Shown: positions 28,601 through 39,195 of the stretch, piece after piece
Position numbering within the stretch: position 1 is the first letter of the stretch
Layout of the letters: every line of letters starts with the position of its first letter
Source of the DNA: Penicillus capitatus
Lineage: Eukaryota; Chlorophyta
Direction: 5' to 3'
Length of the DNA: 64,000 nucleotides
Assembly: GCA_965649825.1 (NCBI GenBank)
Contig: OZ287712.1
Location: 62,001 to 126,000 of the forward strand
Program-made: the position numbers and the translations under genes
Notes under the pieces: generated by a model
Seen by the model: the letters and a program-made list of their open reading frames with translations, nothing else
Databases searched by the model: none
Told to the model about the DNA's origin: nothing

Positions 28601-31600
28601 AAAAAGAGTCAAGGTGCATTGAACATTCTGTTTGGATATGCAGCCATGACGCACACAGACAGTCAGACTTTCGAACAGCGCTGCATCAGCAAAATGGTTC
28701 TGCTGCTCTCTCTGGCCGATTTCTACAGGAATGGTCATTGGAAGAAGTATGAATCTTCACCCGAAGATAAAGACGGCGATCTGGTATTCAAAACAGAAGA
28801 GATTCCTGGATGGATGCCGCCAGATCAAGAAAGCGATGAAGAGGCGCAGTACAATGAAGATCTAGCAGAGGACAAGGGCAATGCAATGGTATCTCCGCAG
28901 GATGAAGAGCCCATTGCTGAAGACAGTCGTCATGATTGGCCTTGGCTTCTGGACAACTTCGAGGTGCCGAATGAGCAGCTGTCTCCCTGTGAAGCGGACA
29001 CTCTCTCCGAATCACAAGACTCTGCAAAAGACACGGCCTCTTTAGATGATTTGAGTGATAGCGAAATCGGCAACTGGAAGAGATGCAGGAACAATCTTCG
29101 AAAAACAGAGAATGCTCTCAGAGACATCTTTTCGTATATGGACAACATCGGAAGCTTGGCAGAAGTGGAAGAAGCACACCATTTCCAGAATCTCACATTC
29201 CACTTCATTGTTTGGTCGCTGACGAGACTGAAGGGCGCCGCAGGACTGTGGTTGGATGTCTTTGATGAATCTGTCCGCCGTTGTCACACCCAGAAGCGCG
29301 AAGAAGACAGGACCCTTGAGAGCCGGGTGGTCTGCTCAGGCGTATCCATCATCTCTTTGCTGAGGTTCTTTGATCGACACTTGCAGCGCGACAGTCTGTT
29401 TGAAATGCCATCCTTTCTCAGAGCAATGCACGATGACGTTCTACAGAGTCTCGGTGCTATCCCCAGAAATAACTTGTCTGCTGACTTCAAGAAGATACTC
29501 AGCAACTATGAGACAGCGAAGAGTGAACAGAGAAGCACGACTGAAGATTTTCCGATGCCGTCGTCAAAGCTCCATCTACCGGATCCGCAGAGAGATGTCT
29601 TTTGGAAAACCAGTGGTGTTTCGGATCCAAGGGCTGCATATCGTTCAGCACTGGAAAGCGTACCGATGGATTCAGCAGTCTTGACGGGTGCAACGACCGA
29701 AAAACAAGTCAAGCGATGGACAGATGCAACTGCGTCGTACACAAGTGATCTGGCGTCTGCACAAAGGCAACATGGAATTCTCAAGCAGAAGGTCATATTG
29801 CATGCCAGTGGTGGTGAACTGAAACTGTGGAGACCTGACAATCGATTGCAAGAAGACCAGGAGACAGGCACCGAAGACGAAGACGAGATTGCGGACTACG
29901 TTGTTAATGCATCTCGTCATAACGCGATCAGTGGCCACCTTGATGAATGTCGAGACCAATATCGCAGCGAACACGGAATGAAGGCCAAAGATTTGAGCCA
30001 GGAGTGTGATGTCTTTGCAGCTGAGATCGACGATGGGCGTACGATTGCAGTGGAGGACAATTTCGATGTCAGACTGAAAATGACGCAACAGCAGCTTGCC
30101 AATCAAGACTTGGTGCGTATTTACAAAGACACCGCGATTACAAGAGCCGATATCGACAAGCGAGATCTGCGAGATCCAGTTGTCGTTGATCCATCTCGGC
30201 ACGAGAAATGGACGTATTCTTTACTCGTCGACAGCAAGCCATTTGCACTGTTCTTGATCGAAGTCATGCGCGGATGGGAAGCACACTTTGAGAAATTCTA
30301 TCGATCCACTGCTGAGAAGCATCTCCTCGAATGGTGCATCCTGGTTGACAATTCCGGATCGATGATCACGAAAGAGACACAGATGATAGAAGCCCTCGTT
30401 CTTGTCATGGAGACGCTGAGACGATTGGAGCAGCCGTTTGCTGTTGCTCGATTCGGTGATCGCAACTCGCAACAGATGTTGAAGATGATGAACGAGCCAT
30501 TCACGCAACTGGTCGGGCAGAGAATTCTGGAATCCTTCTCTTTTGATCAAGGCACGTATCCAGCTTCAGCCGTGAGACATGTAGCCGAGAAAGTCTGGCC
30601 GGCGAATCTCTCTGAACAGCAAACACTGCAGACGCACCGCGTGATACTCATGATCGTCGATGGACTGACTCAAGAGAGACATGCAGAAGACTATATTTCC
30701 GTCTGCAGGGAGAAAGGCATCGATCTGGTCGTCTTGAATTTGAAGGATGAGGTCCAAGCCGAACTCATGAGTCAAATTGAAGCGTTGTGGAGCAAAGCGG
30801 CTGCGTGTTACGACGTCTTGGATGTCCGTTCTGTTGATCTGTTGTCGAAGTTGGTCGGTGGCCTCATGATTCAGCACATGGAGACCACACTCTCCAAGAT
30901 CGAGAAAAACAGAGATCGGCTGCGAAGTATTCGACAACCTGCTATTCAAGCACAGACTCTCTTGGATTTCGCACTGGACGTGGATGAAGAGGCAGCAATG
31001 GCAGATCTCGAGAAACAAAGTCTCCCTTGTTTGCCAGGAAATCTAGGGAAGGATTGTTTCTTTGGATGTGGTTATTCACCTGAAGAAATCCCTTTTGCAA
31101 TGGAAACGGATACTTTGGTGCATGGAGAGCTGAAGATGGATGATATGTCGGAGGAAGATATATTCGACAAGATTCAAGCATTGCAGTACAGTCTACAGAC
31201 ACGCACAGAAAATAAAGATCAGCTGAAAAGAGCAGAAACGGCATGGACAGAAGCAGAAGATCAGTTCAGTGCAGAGATCAGTCACATGACAGAGGCCATG
31301 GAAAGATTGCTCCTACAGAATCGCTTCACCAGGAATAGGGCCGACATCAAAGGCTCATCTATCCACCTTCCTGGCTTCATCAAGCATATCGTGACACGTG
31401 GAAATGAAAAGAAGATCTTTGCCAGGAAGAAAGCAGGTGGCAAATTCGAGTATGCAGTGACGATCCTTATGGATATCTCAGCATCTATGAGACACGGCGA
31501 GAAAAGAGGATGTGCAGTGCAGACAGTCCTGCTGCTGATCGGCGCTCTGAAGCAGATGAACATCGAAGATTTTTCTCTCATTCTCTTTGGTCAATCCGTG

Positions 31601-33586
31601 TACCCCGTTAAACTGCCTGACACAACATGGGAAGATGTCTCGATTGCGATGCTCCTGTCAATACTTCGCAGGAGTGACGAGCCATCGAGCATGGACGCAG
31701 ATGCCTTGCTCTTTGCAGGCAGCTTGATGGAACAGTGCTGTGTAAGGGGGCCCAAGAAGATATTTGTTGTGACAGATGGGTATGGAAGCTCCGGTGTACG
31801 ACTGGCTGTGACATTGAGGAAGCTTCAAGAGTCAGGGATTGACGTCATAGCAATGGGTATTGGGCCAGAAGAGTTCTTTCTCAAGAAATGCTATCCCAAA
31901 TGGATCACTGCTGCATTGCCTCAGTTGGTGCCGAATGCCTTGGAGAGCCTGACAGAGCGACTGGAAGGCGTGACAGAGATTCAGATCGCCAGTCAGAAAG
32001 ATACCATTGACTGGTCGACCGTTGCCTTGCTTCCGCGGGGAACAGCAGAGACAGTCGAAGAAATTCTGACCAACAGAGAAGCCGTCTTTCCTGATCTACT
32101 GAAACTGATGCAGACAGAGAGAGAAGCCAAACTGATAAAAGGAAACAATCCATCAGTCCTGACCGTTGATATTTGTTTTGCACTCGATTGCTCGGGATCG
32201 ATGTCATTCTGGATAAATGCTGCAAAACAGCAAATCAGAGTAAGTAATAACTGCCTGACGACATCCAAATTGCATGTTGTTCTGTAGAACATCTCTACCG
32301 GCATTTCAAAGAAGATCAAAGAGGAGCATGTGGGTTTGGAGCTGGAGTTCCGTTTTGCAATGGTGACGTACAGAGACTACGGAGATTCTGAACCGCACAT
32401 TATCGTCCATCCGTTCTCTTCCAACACGACAGAGTTTTTCCGTTTTCTCGCATTGCTAGTAGCAAGCGGGGGATCAGATACACCGGAGGACGTTTTGGGA
32501 GCCCTGAATACAGTCGCTAGCATGGAGGGATGGCAGAGCAAAGTCCGGTTTTGTGTACTGATTGGTGACGCTCCTGGACATGGAACAGAACTCAATAAAT
32601 GTCCTCATGACAGGTGCGTCACACGCAGACAAATCAACGATCTAAAGAGCGTGCATATAGATATCCTGGAGGGGATCCCAGCGGTCTCACAGCGAAAGGC
32701 GTCATGACCGAACTGAAATCGAAGAACATCCATCTTCTTTTCTGCAAGATTGTTAACAGCACAGACAGAATGATCAGCAACCTTGCTAATGATTACAACG
32801 ACAAAGGCAAATTTGAGTTGCTGACACGGAATGTGTTCGGCAATGTACTGGTAGGTTAAAAGAACGTATCTTCTCGAAGGTGTTCAATGAAGTGTTCTTT
32901 CTTTAGGACAATGCTCGTCTTGGCTATCACTTTGTGTTCTGCCTCGACAAATCGAGATCAATGCTGGGACAGCCCTGGCAAGATTTGAAGAATGCTTTCC
33001 GTGTATTTTTAAAGCAGAGAATTAAAGATCAGTCAGAACGCGATGTGGTGACACTTATTGAGTTTGATGATACGGCGCACATAACATATGAGAAAAAGCC
33101 GCTGAATAAAGACATGTGCCCCCAATCGCATCCCAGATTTGGAACAAGATTTCACCCGGCGTTGGATGCAGCAGAAGCTGTGTTAGCAAAGCGCCGTACA
33201 CACGAGATTCCAGCCTTCATCTTTATGTCGGATGGAGGAGCAGGGGATAATGAAAAGACAGTTCCAGCTCGAATGAGTGAGCTCGTTCGTCGCTTTGGAC
33301 CGATGTGTGTCCATACGATTGGATTTGGATCCCTCGCTCGCCATTCTCTTCTTCAGGTGACTGTTATCACACAAGCTTCATTCTCTCTGAGACAGAAGCG
33401 CGTGTTCTCTAGGATATGGCGTCCAGTGCTAATGGAACGTATCACAGGGCTATGACTGCTCTGGACTTGTCCACCGCTTTCCGGCGTATCGCAACCAGTT
33501 CGTCTGCATCCGAAGCTTTGTTTTCAAGATTCGAACAAGTGATTGGAGAGATGGTGATGTCGGAGATCATTCTTGGACATCTCTGA
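7633..33586 (+). CDS. Giant AAA+ / ASH-like / multi-VWA protein, about 8,564 aa
   Basis: Six exons join in frame: 7633-15073, 15126-32239, 32288-32613, 32661-32850, 32907-33356 and 33413-33586. They sum to 25,695 nt, exactly 8,565 codons. Residues 1-800 are helical. Six AAA+ modules of the midasin/dynein kind follow, with Walker A near residues 827 (GSTGVGKT), 1264 (GNAGCGKT), 1581 (GKPAVGKT), 1899 (GETAFKT, degenerate), 2477 (GAPGIGKT, interrupted by intron 1) and about 2820 (GPTCSKKT, degenerate). Walker B versions include LLDEMN, VDNIGH, ADEFN and LLDEIN. An acidic insert lies near residues 2030-2100. A long helical linker with a coiled coil (about 21.3-21.5 kb) follows, then ASH/MSP-like beta domains (about residues 5700-6200), an acidic stretch near 28.8-29.0 kb, and four VWA domains with MIDAS motifs DNSGS, DISAS, DCSGS and DKSRS. 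Midasin has six AAA+ and one VWA in about 5,000 residues, so this is related but much larger. I infer a mechanochemical remodelling role; the cargo is unknown. It could be a ciliary protein because of the ASH-like domains. The 5' end is uncertain. Confidence 0.85.
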
Positions 33587-34331
33587 GAAACGTATGAGCT
33601 TGAAGGAAATGCACCAGACTGCGATGTCGATTAGCCCGTTCGTCTGAATGCTTTTGGTTCACTTCAGAAGTATTAACCAGGAGGTGCATGAAATAGATCA
33701 ACTCGTACGTGATCTGTCGTTATCTTCTCTGGTATTGCCATTGATCATTCTTATGAGTTTATGTATCTTCACAGTAAACGGTACCTGAAAATGAAGGGCA
33801 ACAGTGTCGATTTTCTCACTCTTCTATCTTTTAACGAAAAGAGTTTCTGTGGCATTGCTTTCGCGTTTGTCCATGTCTAGCGGAAAAAACATGAAACATT
33901 TGTCACTGCTAATTGGCTGCGTCTAAAACACACAACAGAAGATTTTCATAATCCATTCGATGCAGAGATTCGCCACACATGTAGGAGAATCTCCTGGTTG
34001 ACCGATCGTTCCTCAACTCTCTGCTGCGTCTAACCCGTCGCTCTGTGAAAGCGCTGAGCTGACTCCGCTGCAAATAAATTATGTGACGATCCGATCGAAG
34101 CAGCGCTGAACGAATGGACGACATTACTTGTGCGCATACCGTACCTCGCTCAGGACACTTTGTCAGCGGCTTTGCAAAGAGTGTATTCTTTTTGGACTGA
34201 ACGTCGAGACCATTGGAACGAGCCCACGACGCGATAATACACCCTCGCGTCAGGCAACGGTGCATTCTTATACTATCTATCGGCCTGTACCGCTTTCGTC
34301 CATTCTCGCTTGAGTGGAGTCATGGTAACAG
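33587..34331. other. Intergenic stretch downstream of the giant gene; nothing recognised
   Basis: About 745 bp with no convincing coding exon. A 118-codon minus-strand ORF (33909-34265) and a 61-codon plus-strand ORF overlap each other and match nothing I recognise. The 3' UTR of the giant gene is presumably at the start. Confidence 0.4.
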
Positions 34332-34901
34332 ATGTTTGCGTTGGAAACGCAGATAAGGACGCATCGTGAGGAGACCGACATCTCGAGGACCTCGGTGGGC
34401 GCAAGAAATGTGGCTAGGGCTCGCTTGAAGCGGCGACTCGAGCAGCTAACCGCGTTCCGAGACAAAGCTCACGCTGCTGAACAAAAACGCACGACTGAAC
34501 TGTCGCGCGTTTCTGGGAGACAGACTCTAATGGAAGACGGCCGCTTTTTGAGAAGCCATGAACGATTTTTTCTGAACGCAAACAAAGTCAAGCCTTCTGC
34601 CGTCGAACATGTAAGAACTACGAAGAACCGAACAAAGACTCGTTCGGATGATTCGGCAGGAGACGAAGTTCGTCAACCAGCTGAAGTGATTAATTCACGA
34701 AGCGAAATGGCAGCGAGTGCTATGTTGCCGACTATCGCAAGCTCACGGCCCGGTACACATCGCCCCGAGCGTCTTGGAAACGACAAAACGGTATCTACTG
34801 TCGCTGTAATAAAAAACTATAACGCACGCGAGTATCACGTTCTTGTTTCTATCACTGGTTATGTCGAAACATTGGGCCCTTCGAATGATGCACAAGGATG
34901 A
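34332..34901 (+). CDS. Hypothetical basic helical protein in a tandem repeat unit
   Basis: An uninterrupted 189-residue ORF. Residues 5-75 are charged and helical (segment RLEQLTAFRDKAHAAEQKR), and the rest is low-complexity and basic. I do not recognise the family. The helical segment recurs in a second, frame-disrupted copy at about 35900-36090 (RIEQLTAFRDKAHAAEKER) and the region before it recurs at 35520-35595. The higher protein similarity in the helix suggests it was once coding, but the second copy is broken into short ORFs. This may be a decayed gene family or part of a mobile element rather than an active gene. Confidence 0.3.
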   Translation: MFALETQIRTHREETDISRTSVGARNVARARLKRRLEQLTAFRDKAHAAEQKRTTELSRVSGRQTLMEDGRFLRSHERFFLNANKVKPSAVEHVRTTKNRTKTRSDDSAGDEVRQPAEVINSRSEMAASAMLPTIASSRPGTHRPERLGNDKTVSTVAVIKNYNAREYHVLVSITGYVETLGPSNDAQG

Positions 34902-36610
34902 ACTCCTTTCTTTTCTTTTCATGCACCTGTGCTTGGAGTTTACGCATAAGGAAGCGTTGTCAGGCTCGTGTATAGAGGGACAGCTGTTAGCTTCGCTGTC
35001 GTACTCTTTGGACATTTGTCCCCTTCTGGGTCATATCAACATCTGGATACTTAAACACGCCACGTGTAGTAATTCTGCCTAGTTTGATCTCTATCAGTGT
35101 TTGTCGCCTTACCTCGACGTGGTTTCGGAGCGTTGAAGATCCTTGATTTGTGGACTCCGCCTAAGTGGCGTCGTGCGGAAGACTCCGTGTCGCACCTTCT
35201 CCGTGACGTTGAGCCCCACGCAACTGTTGTGCCTCTCAGCCAACGAAGCAAGGGGAACCTGCAAGGAACACCGAGAGAGTAGCATGCAACCCCGCAGAGG
35301 ACGAGGACAGGGTCGCGGACGCACCGCCAGCCGCGCAACCTGTTGGCACAGTGTACGAGCATATTCTTTGGGCACCGCGTACCTTGACCGATAGCTACGC
35401 GCAAATCTTCGTAGACAACTTCGAGGGGATGGAAGTCAGTCATTTGAGCGACGGGCGAAGATTCTCTCTTTTGCCGTCGAAGCTATGGCGGTCGTTCACG
35501 AGGGTCTTAGCCCAAGTACAAAGCCAAGGGGAACAGATATTTGAATTGGGAACGAAGATAGCAACACAGCGTGAGAAAAATGACATCTTGATGTAAACGT
35601 CGACAGGGCGGCCGAGTCCGAGCCGGATGGCGAGTCGTGCAGGGAACTTCGTAGGCAATGTATAGTAAAATTAGCTAGACGGATACAACAGGGCAATTCT
35701 CGCTTAAATACCCCAGCGATGGAAGGGTCACATCATTAGGTAAGCCCATCGTCACACCTCTCGTCATGCGTGTTCCAGTGATGTTCTGCTGGCGTGGCGC
35801 CACAGGGACGGTTGGCGCGCCAGGAGCGACTCTTCGCCAGAAGACTCGAGGCGGAACCAAGGACCCTTCACACTTGCGAGCCATGCGGACGCAAGAGACG
35901 TGGACAAGGCTCACCTGAGACGACGAATCGAGCAGCTAACCGCGTTCCGAGACAAAGCTCACGCGGCCGAAAAAGAACGCAAGACTGAATTGTTGCGCGT
36001 TTCTAGGAAACTGCAACTGAAGACGGCCACTTTTCGAGAAGCTAAGAAAAGTTTTTTCCCGGGCCCACACAAACTCAAGCTTGCAGAGCCGCTGTAATCG
36101 GATATGCAAGCACTACGACGCAGCCAACAACAACTCGACCAAAAGATCCAGCAGGAGACGTAGCTGGTGAACCACGTAAAGCGCTTACTTCACGATGTGA
36201 AACTTCAGACCTCCGCGTCGCCTACCATCGCAAGCCCACGCGGTTTTAGCGTCGACCGCGCCATCTGCTTTCCAGATGACATGACGGCTCTGCTATCGTT
36301 GCAGATGACAACGTCACCTCGAGCGCGATTGTCACGTCCCTGCTTTCGCCACTGCCTATTTTGAGAACCTTGGGCCATCGAACGCATATGGCTAATTTTT
36401 TCCTTATCAAGCATTCGGGTTCCGAGTTTACGCAGATGGAAGCGTGGTAGGGGCCATGTCAAGGGACAGCTGTTAGCTTCGCTGTCGTACTCTTTGGACA
36501 TTTGTCCCCTTCTGGGTCATATCAACATCTGGATACTTAAACACGCCCCGTGTAGTAACTCTGCCTCGTTTGTAATCAATCAGTGGTTTGTCGCCTTACC
36601 TCGACGCATT
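34332..36610 (+). repeat. Tandem duplication, period about 1.49 kb
   Basis: Two diverged direct copies. The stretch at 34435-34510 (CGAGCAGCTAACCGCGTTCC and onward) recurs at 35928-36005. The stretch at 34978-35115 (GGACAGCTGTTAGCTTCGCT and onward) recurs at 36468-36605. A weaker match pairs 34330-34380 with 35535-35585, only about 1.2 kb apart, so one unit carries an extra segment of roughly 300 bp. Both units end with the same block, which in the second copy runs directly into the left arm of the large inverted duplication. No terminal inverted repeats or target-site duplications were noticed. Confidence 0.7.
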
Positions 36611-36644
36611 CCCCATCTATATATGTCTCCTCACAGTCAGTTCA

Positions 36645-39195
36645 CAGCGGTTGTGCGCTCCATGCGTTGCCAAACACACGACGTTCGCGCCTACCTTGAA
36701 AAATCGGCACCGTACATGACGTGCGGCTTTTCGCTCCTCGTCGCTGAACGATTAGACAACCGTTGCATGAAGTGTGAACTTCACAACGCAGAAAAGACAC
36801 GGATCAACATCTTCGTCGTCCATTCGACGGTCAGCATCCGTCGAGACACCGAGCTTGAACCGCATCGAATAGACCTCCGACCTCTCACCGCATCATAAGA
36901 AGAACGCACGTGCACTCTTCAGCGCTCAGATCCCGAACACAACAGCAGCGAACGGCCTCGAGACGCACGGTCGCGAACATACACGCTCTCGTCCGTGACA
37001 GGTCTTTTCATTTGAACGTTTTTCACGACGATATGCCGGACGAAGAGAAGGAAGACGATTGCGTCCTGCATACGCTGACGAAGCTGGCCGAGTCCTGCAG
37101 AGCGGCACCGAGGTTTGGGAAGAACGGGAGGGAACTGGTATTGGCCGCTCTCAGCTGTATCGACGACGACTACGAGTTCGAGCCACCCCCTCCCGCCCCT
37201 TCGCCTTCTCGAACCGTCACTGCGCCACACGTCGAGGTCAAGCAGACGCCTTCCGTTTCGAAGCCCCCACTCAGCGGTGCTGCACACCGCCGGTCTCCCT
37301 GGCGATTCGATTTCTGTCGCCGCAGACAAGGAGCTGTTCGAGTCCATTCCGCCGGTCGAGCGTCCTTACATACGGTACAGGATTGGCCAAAAGGTTCCGA
37401 AGATCGCAAGGCAGACGGAGGTGAATCAGCTCTCGGCGAAGTACCTCTGTCTGCTGCTTCAGAGGAGGCAACTCGAAGGAAAGAACGAGTGGATCCAGGC
37501 AAACAGACACGCATAAGGCGCTCCTTGAATGCGGGTGCGTGATTCAGGAGATTGAAAAGAACGAGGCGCTGAGGAGTGCAGCGGTGGAAGCAGCGAGCCG
37601 TCACGAAGCCAGCATCTACGCCAAGACCTACAACGAAACAGTAGTCGCACCGAATCGCACGTCGCTGGGTGACTGTTCTGACAAGATGTGATGGTGTGGC
37701 AGAACTACGTGAGGACCATGCGGGCCGAGCAGGCCTGCCCCGGATTTGTGGATGACTGCTACTGGAAGGATCAGGCGATCAACCGGATGGAATCGGTCAA
37801 TTCCAGTCTCGACGTCGCGATCACTCACGCCTCGGACAGCAGAGACCAGAAGGTGGCACCGGAGACCGACAGGGGTCCCTCTCCTCGTCCCTGTGTCGTT
37901 GCGTCAAGGCACGTGTCTGCAGATGTGGAGATGCGATCCATCAGCGACGACGTCCCAACGAGGGCGCGGAGGCATGGTCCAAATCACTCGTTGAGCGGCG
38001 AGAGCACGACGAGTCCGACGCGCATGTCGGACGCATCTTTGAGATCGGGTCGCGACTTGACGTCCGTCGAGCGACCGGCGAAGCAGCGCAGAACGGAACC
38101 GACGAGTGAACCTGGTCGGGATCCCCGTGCATCCGGTCGGCACGGACAGCCTCCGCGGTCTCAATCGAAGCAGGACCGCCTCGATCCTCGTGCCAAGAAG
38201 CGGCAGCAATTGCTGCTGTTCATCAAGCGCATCTTGGACCCTTACTTTGCGGCGGGGCTGATCGAGCGGGAAACCTACAAGAGGATCGCCGGGAGAGCCC
38301 TCGACAAGGTTCTGGCCACCCACAGAAGGGAAGAGACGGCGGATTTTATACTCTCCGACGGCATGCGCATCCGGAGCCTGATCGAAGAGTACGTCCTTTA
38401 CTACAGAAAGGAGAGCAAGTGACGCAAGAAGTAAGTGACGGCGGCCTTTCGGAATCTGTTCGAGACACGCGAAGATGGACAGTGGTCGTGTGGCATCACA
38501 GTCTTTTCGAGTACACCAGTCGCGCATAGTGACTATCCATTGCTATCAGTTCGTCATGTGTCCCTTTCTCAACGACGGACCCATTTTTGAGTACGGCTAT
38601 GACGTCTGCACTCTTGATCGTCGACAGGCGGTGGGCAATCACCATTACCGTCCGGCCGACCATTAACCGATCTAACGCTTCTTGAACCTAGAAACACGCA
38701 TTGCACATTTTAGCACGATTTTTATCTGCTGCTGCAGTTTCTCTTGCCTTCGCCTCGCTCCGCAGATCCAGCGAAGACGTCGCCTCGTCCAGCAGCACGA
38801 TGGGAGCATCCTTCAGCAACGCCCGCGCGATGGCAATGCGTTGTCGTTCTCCCCCGGACAGCAGCACTCCTTTCTCCCCCACCTTGGTGTTGTAGCCCTC
38901 CGGGAGTTCTTGGATGAATTCGTGAGCGTTGGCGGAGACGGCGACTTCGACGACGGCCTTCATCGTTGCGCCCTCTTGTCTGCCGTAGCAGATGTTATCG
39001 TAGATGCTTCCTCTGAACAGCACAGCCTCCTGGCTGACGAGCGCGACGGCCGAGTTCCAGTCTTTCCTGTCGAACTGGTCAGCCGGGATACCGTTCAGAA
39101 GAACCTTTCCGGAATCCGGCTCGTAAAACCGACAAATTAGCGAGGACACCGTGGATTTGCCGGAGCCGCTTTCGCCAACGAGTGCTGTCCGCGTT
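36645..39195 (+). repeat. Inverted segmental duplication, left copy
   Basis: This block reappears in reverse orientation at about 56098-58640. It holds an SRI-like-domain gene on the plus strand and, convergent to it, the last exon, last intron and most of the nucleotide-binding domain of an ABC transporter on the minus strand. In the right copy the ABC fragment is cut off just upstream of Walker A, which marks the break. The outermost 250 bp (36645-36900) are diverged from the right copy, whereas the SRI-gene and ABC portions are almost identical. A third, more diverged copy starts at 63585. Confidence 0.9.
37033..38422 (+). CDS. SRI-like domain protein (PHRF1/SFR19-type C-terminus), left copy
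   Basis: Four exons (37033-37276, 37326-37498, 37548-37640, 37703-38422) join to 410 codons, giving 409 aa. The second intron (37499-37547) uses a GC donor. The middle of the protein (about residues 82-140) is folded-looking (PPVERPYIRYRIGQKVPKI). Residues about 190-330 are disordered, rich in Ser, Arg and Pro. The C-terminal 75 residues match the helical SRI-like module found at the end of PHRF1 and SFR19/SCAF proteins, with the pattern IKRILDPYF..GLIERETYKRI..RALDKVL and then IRSLIEEYVLYYR. In those families this module binds the phosphorylated CTD of RNA polymerase II; a transcription- or splicing-linked role here is inferred. No RING or PHD finger is visible. The start is tentative, since the frame is open upstream to 36910. 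Its stop lies 73 bp from the stop of the convergent ABC gene. Confidence 0.65.

Noticed and set aside
7633-33586. Calling the giant gene simply midasin (MDN1/Rea1)
   Set aside because: The AAA+ ring fits, but length, ASH-like domains and three additional VWA domains do not match ribosome-biogenesis midasin.
36494-36898. A 134-codon ORF upstream of the left SRI gene
   Set aside because: The corresponding sequence in the inverted copy and in the copy at the right edge is interrupted by stops and indels, so it is more likely non-coding repeat.
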